A DNA stretch of 64,000 bases, from NCBI GenBank assembly GCA_015499995.1, contig JADNRV010000057.1:1-64000 (forward strand), in the 5' to 3' direction. Shown here in pieces: positions 50,488 to 62,293 of this stretch. How positions within the stretch are numbered: position 1 is the stretch's first letter; each line of letters begins with the position of its first letter. The stretch comes from Flammula alnicola (lineage: Eukaryota > Basidiomycota > Agaricomycetes > Agaricales > Strophariaceae). Made by a program: the position numbers and the translations under genes. The notes beneath the pieces are model-generated. The model saw nothing but the letters and a program-made list of their open reading frames with translations, was not told the origin of the DNA and did not search any database.

Positions 50488-52287
50488 TGTAGATAGGTTT
50501 TAGAGGAACTTTCGGCTGGTCATCTTCATTCGACGCACTCTCTAGACTGTCTGCGCATACATGCTCAAGCACACTTTGAGAAGTGCGTGGCTTTGTTAAT
50601 CTTTTTCTTGCATGTATTTCTGTATCTTTATGAAACGGTTGGTAAATATCTGTTTGAACGATGAAATGAGTTCGATCTCATTTACACTGCCGCTAATGTC
50701 ACGCGTCATCGCTATCACAGCGAAAGATCGAAAACTATACCCGTGGTAAAATTTGGGGAAATCTCATACTCTCCCAGATTATCTTTACATTACACCGATT
50801 GTCATTTCTCTACCCTTATAATGCTGGTTATTCTCTCAATATACAAATCTCAAATCTTTGAGAACTCGCCGATCGGAGCTTTATATATGCTAACGCCTAC
50901 AATCGGACTTTGTAAAAATGCCCCTCTTATCTCAACCACCAGCTTCGCCCCTCTGATCGACGCGATAGACACCATACTCGCTGCCCCGAAGAGAACTATT
51001 GTCACCAGACTGGTGAAGAATTACTCAGCAGGCTATGTATGCGATATCGTGAGGATCAAGGAAAGAATGTTTAGGAAATACGCGATGCTGACTCTCATGG
51101 AGCAAGTATACAGCCAGTCCTGGCTATCCTTTTCTTCGAACACTGCTTGCCATTGACCACTTCCGTGCAGTACACCCTTCGAAATTCTTGTTTCTCTGTT
51201 GAACTATTTGAGGAGCTTGACAAAAGAAAATGGCAGGGACGGTGGATGAGCGACAGTACCATGATAGGTGAGTCGGAGTGATCAGTATTCAACCCTTTTT
51301 TATTTCCTGGAGTTCCTAATCTCTCGTATCAATCACCTAGATTTACGATCGCTCCTAAGGAAACAAAGGTATGTACCGAATCCTTTCTTGAAATCTGCCT
51401 GCTCAGCCAACATTTCTCTCCGCCGTAGCCCCCTTCTCTCGCCACCAATGGAAGTGGTAAAATTCATTCAATAGGTATGAGGGAGTCCTAATTTCTAAAC
51501 TACATTCTAAATTGCTCAATGCTTATCCTATAGGAGATTTGACCCCGCCTCGGATCAACCATTGCTAACCCGCTAATTTCTTGTTTTTTCACTTATTGCG
51601 GTTCCCTTAAAGTTGTATAGGGTGCGTATATTCGTTTATAGGTGCCTCCTCTCCATCTTACACAAACAAATAGATATCACATCAATATGGTTGGGTCCCA
51701 TATAGCGGGCGCAAACCCGGCGTATGTTCATTCATGGTGGTTAGACTCACAGTCGCATGGATAGGTCATTTGAGGTCGCTATATGCATAGCTAGTCGTCC
51801 CCGCACATCCCCTTGACCTAGAATCATAGTGTGTACATTGAATCCGAGCCCAATACATTCATTTCATCGATCAATTTTCCGTGTAAATTTCGATTCTGGA
51901 CGAGGGGCGCGGTCGTGCGCACCTGTATGCCTGATTGAGCAGCAAAAATCCATGAAGAAATGCACGAGAAATGTAGGAATAATTTGAATATAACGTGGTA
52001 GACTTGTAGAACTTCGTAAAAATTCTCCGAAGGTATAATTTTAAGCATATTGCAAGGAAGTCTTGGAATAATTTGAGATTTTACCTACATTATATGGGTG
52101 GGAAAATGTGTGGTCATGCGCTGTGATATATACTCAAATCATTCTACAAAAGCTTAAAGGTTGATTAATGATTAATATTTAATGATTAATGATTCGTTCT
52201 TCTCTAAAACATTAAAAAAGTCTAAATAACCCTGGAATATATATAGCGACGAGGTTGAACTGGATCGTTCAACCGTCGTTGTATATT
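50488..52287. other. Gene-poor stretch
   Basis: A plus-strand frame near 50900-51100 (SFAPLIDAIDTILAAPKRTI) is open but not recognised. A 24-nt unit at 50654-50677 recurs exactly at 53055-53078. Near 52160-52195 there is an AT-rich run of gattaat repeats. Nothing else is supported. Confidence 0.4.
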
Positions 52288-52560
52288 CAGACGCCTCTGC
52301 GAAGGCGTAATCGGTATACTCAACTTCATCCGGAGTATAGAAGGACCAAGGTTTTGGAGTTGTAAGGTTGCGCCGAATGTCCTTTTCTAACATGAACAAA
52401 AATGTGTACGGATGCATCGACGCTACGAGAGTGTTGAAGGCGCACATTATGGATATACATGTTATCAAGTATCCCTGCAGTGGTGCTGGCCCTTTCGATC
52501 GTAGTTGCTCTGGTATATTAGCAACTAATGAGCGCGTGTCTGCCCATCATTTACGGTCAG
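52288..52560 (-). pseudogene. Old-yellow-enzyme 3' fragment
   Basis: The minus strand reads PKPWSFYTPDEVEYTDYAFAEA, closely matching the C-terminus of the full gene at 53230 (SKTFYTPGEVGYTDYAFAEA). DNA similarity continues upstream through the last intron into the preceding exon (about 52395-52560 against 53340-53510), but the reading frame there is destroyed and the N-terminal two thirds are absent. It is a decayed partial duplicate, in the same orientation and about 0.95 kb away. Confidence 0.75.
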
Positions 52561-53229
52561 AATGTGTCCTTGAAAGACTGACACTAGTCATCGTACCTGT
52601 TTCAGATAACCTACAAGAGAGTCCACAAACTTTCCATCCTTATACAGATATCGGAGAGGTGTGAAAGGGGATTGACGATCAATTTCTCGATCTGTCGGTC
52701 CAGCGCTAAATCGAAATGAACTGGTTGTTGAGCATCGCTGTAGTCAAATTTCTGAAATGTTTTCCATCATCTGGTGGGCGAGAGTTGCCACTAGATATTC
52801 CTCGACACTACTCCTAGTGTCGGTTTCCGTCCTCGAAACAGAAGAAAGACGAAGACAGTTGACTGTCATCCGAGTCCTCGCATATCTGTGCTATCTTGGT
52901 GCTATCGTCCATGAGGCCACGCCGAAGCCTGAGCTTGAGAGACGATAATTGGCAAGAGCTCTCAGTTGAAAATAGAGAATATAAGAGAGAGAGAGAGTTC
53001 CTGATCTTTGGATGATGAGGCTATTTCGCCCCTGTTACGCGTGGTCCTCAAAAGTTGAACGATGAAATGAGTTCGATCACATTCACAGCGACCATTCCTC
53101 GATGTACCGATTAATATTCATATTTATGATCTCAACTTCCTCGGAATTATATCTAATCTTGCAATGTCTAGCTATATCGAGTTACCTCAATGTGCAATGT
53201 GCATAACGGCTGGTTTGGACTTGAGCATT
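52561..53229. other. Intergenic between the two old-yellow-enzyme copies
   Basis: No gene. Contains a short GA repeat near 52985 and the second copy of the 24-nt unit at 53055-53078. Confidence 0.4.
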
Positions 53230-54472
53230 CTAGGCTTCTGCAAACGCGTAATCGGTATATCCAACTTCACCCGGAGTGTAAAAGGTTTTGGAGTTATAAG
53301 GGGTGAGCGGAACGTCATTTTCTAAGCGAGTTGGGAGGTCGGGCTAGCGTGAATAAAAATGAGAATGGATGCATCGACACCATGAAAGTGTTGAAAACAT
53401 ACATTAGAGATATACAGTTTCCCAAATGCTATCAAGTCTCCCTTAGTGTCTGCCCTTTCGATCGCGGTTTCTCTGGTATATCCTAAGCAACTAATGAGCG
53501 GTTTCGGGGCCCAGATATCGCGAATGAAATCGTTAGAGTCCGCCGTCCCATCTACCTCGGACTCTATGACGTGAAGGTAGGCCATGTTGGGGTGTGCCGC
53601 TTTAACACAACTGACGAAATGGGTAAATTGAGGGATCGGATCTTTCATCCTCATGCCTAATGTGAATCAATGGTAAGTGCCCAGAATGTCAGACAGAAGC
53701 GGAAAGTCATACCTTGGAATGCGCTCCAGGGACTGATGCGAATACCGGTCTTCTCCTGCCCAACTGCTTTCACAACCGCGTCAACGACTTCCAATGGAAA
53801 CCTGCTCCTGTTTTCCACGCTGCCTCCATATTCATCAGTACGATTGTTGCACGTATCCTGCAGAAATTGGTCCGCCAAATATCCATACGCGCAATGCACT
53901 TCGACTCCGTCAAAGCCTGCTCCATCCACGGCATTCTTCGCCGCCTTGGCATACCACTGGATGTATTCGTGGATTTCTGGGACGGTCAGGGCTCTCGGAG
54001 TCTCGTGGTCCTGGTTAGTAGGGACAGGCGATGGCCCGACAAGTTCAAACCCATCTTCCCGGAGAGTCGCAGGATAAGCGGTCCTTCCAAGAGCCCACAG
54101 TTGGAGGAATATTGAAGATTCATTGGCATGCACACTATCAGCGATCTGATAAGACAGCGTTCAAACGTTCAGGTCTTGTTAGAGAGAACCAATCATAGAA
54201 CTCACCTCCTTCCATGCAGCCACCTGCTCGTCGCTCCAGATTCCAGGAACTTTATCGTATCCGGCGGCCTGCGGGGATATGCAGGTCGCCTCTGTGATAA
54301 GGAGGCTACCGGGTCGACTCGCTCGTTGAGAATAGTACGTCTTCATAAGTGGGTTGATGGGAACATGTTCTTTCTTGGTCGACCTGACTCGCGTCATGGG
54401 GGAAAGTACTACCCTGTGTTGTAGTATCTGCGTTCCAACTTTGATAGGTTGGAATAATTTAGAGGTAGACAT
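53230..54472 (-). CDS. Old-yellow-enzyme-type NADH:flavin oxidoreductase
   Basis: Four exons on the minus strand, 54472-54206, 54145-53713, 53656-53403, 53343-53230, 355 residues, all in frame. Features of the FMN-binding TIM barrel: FQPIKVGTQILQHRVVLSPMTR at the start (with the conserved Thr), LQLWALGR, DQFLQDTCNNRTDEYGGSVENR, GIRISPW, IAFGKLYISNPDLPTRL and the C-terminal FYTPGEVGYTDY. Family members reduce activated alkenes with NAD(P)H. The usual active-site pair His-x-x-Asn (or His) in the HGANGY motif reads VEVHCAYGYL here, so the second position is Tyr. This is unusual and may alter substrate binding or activity. No signal peptide, so cytosolic. A decayed 3' duplicate lies downstream at 52288. 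Confidence 0.9.
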
Positions 54473-55775
54473 GCTGGAGACGATGACGGTAAGCTCGAAG
54501 CGTAGAGAGTGAAGATAAGAAAGGAGTTACGCCTTTCCCCAAGACTGATGACGACATTTTGTACGCCGTGAACCACATTTTCACAAAGCGGAAATACTCT
54601 GGCAGTATATCGGTCTCTCACGGATGTCGTAGAGCCATTGTTGTTGTGCTCATGGGCTGCACGGTCAAAGCCATGCTATTTTTAGCTTCGAACAATTCTT
54701 ACATATCTATGTCCGCCTCCGAAACAGTAGCTAAAAATAGATGTGCGAAGAATAAGAGCAAAGTAAGAAAAACATACGAGAATGGTGAGAAATCTGAGGT
54801 GGGACACGAGTCCGGGGGGTTTGGGTCGAAAATATATTTTCGTCGCCAAAGCTCTCTCGCGAGACTTCATCCCACGCTGAAGCCGGCACAGGCGAGTAGT
54901 ATACAAACGAGACTAGTGTACGGAAAAAGAGAACAGAGGAAAAAGAGAACAGAGGAAAAAGAGAAAAGAAATAAGAGAATAAAAAAGCTCTGAGGCAGAG
55001 CCTATCGAGCTATGTGAGATAGAAAATATGAGAACACGAAGAAAGAGAGGGGGCGAGAGGCTACACTATTATACGAGCCCGAGACAAAGGAAAGCGCGCC
55101 GTGTTGCAATATGAACGGGGAACGCGGCGTGCGTAATCTAATCTAATCTGCGCTTACATAGACCCGGATCAAACGCGAGCTTTTGATCTGATCACATAAT
55201 TACACGTGACATGCATCATACAAAGGAGCAACCGAGGTGATGTTCCTCTGGTGTTCCTGTTCAACAGCTTACTGACCATATTCTCAATCCAGAAGCTTGT
55301 CCAAATTATCCGGGGATAGAGAATTATTGTAAAGGCGCTGCTAGCGTAGTGATCGACGTATCTTCAACATAAGCGCTAATCATAAGATTAAGCGCGAGAT
55401 AAGCGCTGCGCGCATTGACTCGGATATCAAGCAAGATAATCGGTGCCTTCCCATAGGAATATATTTTAAACGGCCCAATCTACCAATCTAGATCGTTTCC
55501 GAGATAATGAGGCGAGATCCGTGAAATTTCGAAGTGGATCCTATATTTCTGGAGCAGTCTAAATATTTCAGAATCTTTTAAATTCCTGCGGGGAAGTCAC
55601 CCAATGTTATTGGAACAAGTAACATGCCAGCGACGACCAAATTATAAATAATTAAAGAGGCAGTCCTTTGGAAATTAAATAATATGAGTGGACTCGGAAT
55701 GGCGAATATTCAAGTAAGGAATCTAAACGGAGAGGGTCACTATTTCGATAAGCCAGTGTGTAAATGATTGAAGCC
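54473..55775. other. Intergenic, no gene seen
   Basis: No supported coding sequence. Contains the purine-rich repeat listed separately and mixed AT-rich sequence; an old mobile-element remnant is possible but not shown. Confidence 0.35.
54922..54987. repeat. Purine-rich short tandem repeat
   Basis: The unit ggaaaaagagaacaga is repeated about three times, then decays into GA-rich sequence. A simple repeat without evident coding role. Confidence 0.7.
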
Positions 55776-58089
55776 TTAATGTGCCGCTTTAATGATGTCA
55801 GACGCCCTTTCAGCAAGAAGATAAACAGGACCCTGGGTATGAGAGCTTGGGACATATGGCTGCATGAAATAAGTTAACAATGAACATGAATATACACCAA
55901 AAGAAAGGAACTTACGAAGACCGAGGCATCGACAATGCGAATGCCATCAGCGCCCTTAAGAGTCAGATCAGGGTTAACAACACCAAATGTTGAGGAGGCA
56001 GGGGCCATTGCTGCAGTGCCAACAGGGTGGAAAATTGTCGTAGTCAGGCCTCGCACGTACGTCTCGATCGAGGTGTCGTCTGTAGCAGAGGCGAAGCTAC
56101 CGAACGGGCCAGTAACATAGTCAGACCAGGCTGGTGCTCCAGCGAAGCGTTGAACAGCCTTGACCGCTTCGCGCATGGTGAAGATATCGAAGTCGGTCGT
56201 GAGGTACTTAGGGTCAATGAGCGGCTTGTCGAAAGGATTGCTTGACTGGATTTTGATAGTTCCGCCTGCAGGTCAACGATCATCAGCAGGTGTTTACGGA
56301 AGGGACAACTTGAAACGTTGTGACTTACGGGAAGTGGGGCTGATGAGAACAACAACGGTGGTCATAAAGCTTCCTGTGGCTGGTTGAGCAATGCCAGGGT
56401 TGAACCAGAAGTTCTGAACGACTTTCAGCAATTGATCGACTAAAACAGATAGCACCTACCGCGGTAATAATTTCCCAGTGCGGCGAGAGAGGTCCAGGGG
56501 CAGGATCCGCAGTCGTTTGGAATATAGACGCATTGGAAGGAATCCTGGCGAATCCGAAGTTGTTCACGACATTGTTGGCGAACATGCCAGTTTTGTTTTG
56601 AACCCATTCGTTGAGAGCGTCTTGGACGAGGGCTTCATTTCTCAGGATGCCGTCGAAGCTTTGGGTGCCTTGGACGCTGAAGATGTTTGGAAGAAGGGTA
56701 TGGTCACTGAGATTTTCTCCAACATTCGGGTTGTTTATGGTGGTGTTAATACTTAATGATCGAAGTTCGGTGCTGTTGCCGATTCCTGACAATTGAAGAA
56801 TTTGTGTCGTGCCGACAGATCCTGCGGAGAGGATAACTTCTTTGCGAGCAATAGCAATGCCTCTCAATGCTACCTCATTATGAGCATTTTCCCAAGGCGA
56901 TCAATGGAAACTAAATGTGCGGTACGTACCAGGTGGAAGGTTAGAGGTACCAGCCGAACTTGCAAACTGCACTGCACGGAAAGACTTGAGACCGCTTGAG
57001 GTGACTCCGGTTTGGATCAGTTTGGTAACCACGGTGTTGATGACGACAATGAGGTTCGGTCGGCCATTTGCTTGAGCGAGATAGCTGGTAGACGAGCTGC
57101 TTCGGGAACCTCCACCTGCAGAGGATTGGAGCCAACCAATCCCAAGCAGCGGCTGATCCCCTCCGCTCATGTCCTCGTTGAACGGGAACTCCGCGAGTTG
57201 TTGTGTGGTAGCGATAACGCGTGGATCGATAGTTTGGTTAAATCCGGGAAGACTAACGGAGGTAACTCCAGTAGTGCTGTGGAGTGATGGGATGTATTGA
57301 CCGGTTGTATTGTGTCCATCAACGGGCGGCACAAACTTCTCATGCTATATTTGGAATGAGCACGGAGAACCAATTCGCTCTGTATATGTATCACATACCA
57401 CTTGAATGTATTGTTTCATGTTGCTCCAGGCCCAGTTTGGATCACCCGAGATGTTAGCAAGTCGGTCCCAGTCCTCGTTGGTTCCGTATTGGTGGAAGCA
57501 ATAGTCTATAAGAACACGACTAAATAAGCGCCCAAATGTGACTATCCAAAGATATAATTACTGGCGCTGCTCGAACCTCCCAGAAGCCTTCCACGCGGGT
57601 AGGGGAAGGTACGTCCGGCCATACCAACCTGTGGCACCACGGTATAGTTCCAGTCATACGGTGTATCTATGAACATAGTCAATAATCTAACATGGTTCAG
57701 AAGAACAATAACGCTCACTAGGAGTCAAGGTCGGTCCTAGGAAGGGAGCCTCTGCAGCAACAACCCCCTGATCACTGAGATATATATTAATAAATAAAAA
57801 TGGAGGGCCACATAATAAATTATCACTTGCCTTACTCCAGCCTCGATAACGAGGACAGAAACATTGGGGTTCTCCGTGAGGCGGTTGGCGATTACGAGAC
57901 CGGCATTACCAGCTGTTCGAAGTTATCACTCACTTCTCCCACTTGAAAGAGACGACATTACTTACCTCCAATGATGACATAGTCATATGTGAATTGCTTA
58001 AGCTGCGTCCATTGAGTAAGAGTTACAGCTCGAGAGGGGGCAGCGAGAAGGGAAGCGAGTACAAAAGATAGAACCCTTGGAGAACGCAT
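55776..58089 (-). CDS. GMC oxidoreductase (aryl-alcohol-oxidase-like), intact
   Basis: Ten exons on the minus strand: 58089-57966, 57912-57831, 57774-57719, 57666-57562, 57505-57399, 57344-56930, 56869-56460, 56413-56329, 56265-55916, 55859-55776. They give 605 residues with no frame break. A signal peptide (MRSPRVLSFVLASLLAAPSRA) precedes the FAD loop YDYVIIGAGNAGLVIANRL, LVIEAG, RLLGGSSSANYCFHQYG, the second signature (ILSAGSVGTTQILQLSGIG), the catalytic His in IFHPVGTAAMAP and the second His in PYVPSSHTQGPVYLLAERA. The second intron is GC-AG with donor AG|GCAAGT; only this choice gives the family sequence EAGVSDQGVVAAEAP. It should be a secreted flavin alcohol oxidase; substrate unknown. 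It is only moderately similar to the GMC gene at 35288, so not a recent duplicate. Confidence 0.93.
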
Positions 58090-58136
58090 TGCTGCTGTGA
58101 TCAAAAACACTGCTGTTTATCGTAAATTTCTTTGGG

Positions 58137-58143
58137 TTTTATA
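58137..58143 (-). promoter_or_regulatory. TATA box of the intact GMC gene
   Basis: TATAAAA on the minus strand, 48-54 nt upstream of the ATG at 58089, a usual spacing for a short fungal leader. Confidence 0.5.
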
Positions 58144-59040
58144 GGTCGGTGAGATAGCTGAATCGCTTGCTGCGTCTTGCAAAATATCAAACAAGTCATC
58201 AATGGGGCATATGTAAAATCGCCATTATTCGACAGTAATAATAGAATTCATGGGGAATCCTCATAACCGAACCTTTCTCTTCGAGTAAAATAGACATCGA
58301 CATTGAGTACAGTTTAGTACTGGGGGTAGAATGTCTTGTTGTGGATATATTAGGGACATTGCGGTACTGCCCCAGACACGCGGAGTGATGGATGCTAATA
58401 AAGCTGAAGCTTGAAGCGCTGCCAACCGCCTGATGGCGTTTGTCGTCATGATTCATATAGCCATACGACGTCGAATACAGGGCGGCTCCGAGCTGTTGCG
58501 CATTTTCGCTGCAAGGGTTGCACCAGGGCTGCATTCACGCGTATATCTGTTCTTCAGCCTAAATCTTGCATGCTAATCGCCTGTTCACCGCAGGCTTTCG
58601 CAGGTTACAGTTCGATCAGTTAACAAGGATTAAAATATTAAAGACTCTGCCTGTGCGTGCAACTTTCTGAAAAGCGCACAAGAGAGCTGCGGTAGCATCA
58701 GTCTTGGGAAATATGATGGATTGTGCCTAGTTTCGCTCCTCGGATTAGTTTTTTGAGCGAGCGAGCGAAATTCGGAGATGCCGATGGAGCAAGCAAGATG
58801 CAAAGAAACGGACACATGAAATACCACCTTCCGCCAGAAAATGGTTGAGGTCAAGATACTAAAATTTCTCATTCAAAGATCTTCGCATTCTATAAACTCT
58901 ATTATCCCTCATGTCCATCAGTGATTTAAACTACCCCGGGCAGCAATACCATTGAACAACAGACTCAGCCCTGACGCTCCGCGCTCTGTGCCCACCCCTT
59001 GCCCGCGTTGTGACGCGTACATATCCGACCTCTACATGCT
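58144..59040. other. Gene-poor stretch
   Basis: No supported gene on either strand. Confidence 0.35.
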
Positions 59041-59048
59041 TGCATGGT

Positions 59049-60007
59049 ATGACTGACCAAGTGCACATTTATTCCCACACTGTCCCCGCGCGCGCGCGGC
59101 ACCTCTAACTCAGAAATTCATGGCCTTCTGTTCCATGGCCTGTCCTCTTACTTGTTATATCTCATAACTAGTACATAATTACTGGAATATACTTGCTCTT
59201 TTGTCAGATTTCTGATTGACAAGCTACATAATATATCCAGCTGCTAGGGTCAACATGCGAGACTTATAAATTTATTCATGCTTGGTTGCCAGTGGCTGAG
59301 GGCTCGAAGCAGATTTAAATCGAAGGTCATCATAGCTTGCTATAACTAAATCATTCTTATGCTTCCACGTATCTTTCTGCTCTCTTGGTCGCATTTTGGA
59401 GGGTTCCTGAGTTGAAATTCAGCTGAAAATCTAATGAAGCTTGGCTTTACTACTAAATTACTAGTCCTAAAAATCACACCCCTTGTCAAGTTTTAATACA
59501 TAGTTTAAATTTACTATACTGTAGACTTAATCAGTGTGCTTCTATGATATGAAATCTAGGTATAGGCACGAATTACCGCTAGATGAAGTAGGCAAGTTCT
59601 AGCAAGAGAGAGGCCCTGAGGCCGGTATTTACCTTCACTTTCAAGTTGTAGATATAATTATTGAGATATTATGCAGATAATAAAGTTAGGGTGCTTAAAC
59701 CTTCTGCTTTCCTCATATTTGAGCTTGAATTCAAGCCCGCCAACTCGACAATGAGCAGCCTTCGGCAGCACGGCCCGTCACCTCCGGAAAAACAGAAATG
59801 TGCAACCAGTGGTAGCTTTCGCACTTGGGGAGTGCTAGTCCGGTTAATGTAGTATTATGTATCCATATTTTATTCCAAAAAAGAGCTGATATTTCAAGTA
59901 TGGAAGGATGTGCAGTGGGAGTCAATGAAATCCCAATTTTGATGTGCAGCGCGCGCGCGGAGACTGATGGCGCGCGCGCGGGAATAAATGTGCATTTGGC
60001 CAGTCAT
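59049..60007. repeat. Inverted repeat with inner CG runs, about 0.96 kb
   Basis: Bases 59049-59076 and 59980-60007 are inverted copies: 28 positions with two mismatches and 15 identical (TGCACATTTATTCCC). On the inner side of each arm lies an alternating CG run (59084-59098 and 59951-59980). The interior has no long frame. It could be a degraded element with inverted ends; no clear target-site duplication was found. Confidence 0.55.
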
Positions 60008-62293
60008 ATGCATGGCACTGAATTCAGGGCCGCGATGTGCTCCTCCCGTATGCCATACAAAACAGCGCAGAGCTCTGAGTGCCCTCGAGCCTTGGATCAT
60101 ATATTTCTCCAATTGCTTTCAGCTGACTGTAAATAATAAATAAAGGACTCGGCCCACCCTCTAATGAGTCCTCTCAATAACGTTGCTGATCCGTCTGCAA
60201 GAGTAAATAGTGCCAGCACTCTCGATCTATTTTTATGGTATATAACGGACGACGTATGTAATTAAATAGAAATTCCGAGGCTTCGTGAACATGCGCGTAC
60301 TGACTTGTTCTCTCGGACACCTTGAAACCATGGGACTCAGCTCGTTAACAATAATGGTTGAAATAATCTGACTTGTTTCAGCTTTATTCTCTGTCCCCTC
60401 CGTATGAAGAACCGATTTCGGTACCCTATCTAGATCGATTACTACCTCAACCATGTCTAGTCTACACACCCAACACCTCAAATTTATGAGAGTCTCCATT
60501 CAGATTCCCATCTCCTGATCTCAATTTTTGTTCAAGACACGGTGCTCCGGGTTTAAGCGCTGGAAGTTGTGCGGGAGGTATTCCTGATGCGGAGACGGAA
60601 GATGATTAGAATTGATTACTTACTGAAGTTCTGATCTTATCTTATCTGCTTAAAGTACACATTCGCAACAATGTCAAAGGGGATATCGAATACCTGAAAG
60701 GCGTCTAATTTTCGTGGAAGGTGGAGCACGCCGACCATGATATCTTGATGCGTTCCGCTATCTCCTTGCTTAGGTCCATGCCACTGAACTTTGCACCAAA
60801 ATGTGGCACTCGGGTATAACAAATCTTTACCAAACACAAGGAGAGCAGCACAACACGATGCTCTCGCCCTGGGGTATCCATACCTGACATCGGATAACAT
60901 CGTCTTCAACATATTTTCCAACCAATTCAATAGGCGGGACGTACCATGCAAACCGCAACGGAGTTCACGTCATATGGCTTACCCGGACCCCAGGGCAAGC
61001 GATTGTACTTATGCAGTCGTTAGGTGGCCTTGATAAAATTACGAGGCAGGCACAGTAGGCCAGCGGTTAGCATCGTAAGTAGTACCCAGGTATGCAACTT
61101 CAAAGCACCCACGTCGAGTACTGGGCTATCGTCCGCGGTAAGCCTCGACGGTACCCATCAATTAGATATCTATCGTTCAGAATATCCTTGTTGCTTCATG
61201 AGTTTCAACGTCGAATTAAATTCAAGCGGACGAAATATGTGTGAAAAGGGCACGAATGTCAACGAAATTCCTGGGGTAGCAATCACAGGTTTCGGGCAAG
61301 ATCGAGACGTCGAGACGATTCGACTCGGACGGCATAGGTGGGAACGGCGCCTGCTGCAAACAAATTTTTTAGCGAAATAAGCACATACAAGAGCGCCCAA
61401 TGCATATGACATTCTACCATCACTCCATCGGCATTTCTGCGCTCCTCCGCCCTGATGCACACTTGTGGGATAGGTGATAAGCGGAGGATTTTACTTACAG
61501 TGATACCTCGAAGAGGTGCGCCAGGTTCGCTCAACCACATGCATGGAGGATGTTTCGACTGTCGTATCCTGAGCAGCTTTGAAACTGAGCGGAGAGTTAT
61601 CGCCCACTTAAAGGTTCTCTAGAAGTCAGCATGAGTCAATGCATAACAACGGCTTTGATGAATCTTGAATGAATACGATACTCACTAATGTATCGACATT
61701 TTTGCAGAGTCGCGCAGGCTCCTTCAGCGATCACTCTCCTGAGACCATAATATCATCATATGCGCACTGCGACAGTTCAGGAAAGTTCTCTTGTAAGTGC
61801 GTGCATTTAAGTCTTTGATTCGGGATAAAGTCATGACAATCACTGCGGTGTTGCAGAAAAGTCAAGTCAGACAGCTCTTGGGATGCGGGTGCTCGGGAAC
61901 GCCTCGAGGCAATGCTGTTCAGACGGTGCAGTATTGTGTTCCGAGTAAGGTTGGGGTGTGTCACTGTTGACGCGTTGACGCGCTGGCAAAAAAGAACGTG
62001 CACGTGCACAGCCACATGAAAATAATCTAATCTACTATCTAAGTGCGCACCATGTCCCACTCCTACATCCCCAGTCCTCGACTTGAAAAATTAGAGGAAA
62101 TTTGATTGTTTATATATATGTGCGTGCTCTTATTCACTTTTACTGTACCTACGAGTCGAAGGGCCTGACATTACTCTGGGAACGGCTTTGCTCTGAGTGG
62201 ATCTGCAGTAGGTGTCTGGTCAATCGAGTTTTCTCCACCTATACTGTAATTGCAATTTATATTGGATTTCTCTTCTCTTCTAAACGTAGAACG
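60008..62293. other. Gene-poor stretch with minus-strand coding traces
   Basis: On the minus strand, near 60950-60880 the frame reads PPIELVGKYVEDDVIRCQ and ends at a donor-like site, and 60850-60690 reads ATFWCKVQWHGPKQGDSG and VGVLHLPRKLDAFQ. A second area near 61500-61290 also looks coding. I could not join these into a known protein. They may be parts of an unrecognised gene or a relic. Confidence 0.3.

Noticed and set aside
54922..54987. Purine repeat considered as a CRISPR-like or regulatory array.
   Set aside because: Contiguous low-complexity units without spacers; the genome is eukaryotic.
61040..61110. A stretch resembling a tRNA A box (aggccagcggttagcatcg).
   Set aside because: One key A-box position does not fit and no B box or arms follow.
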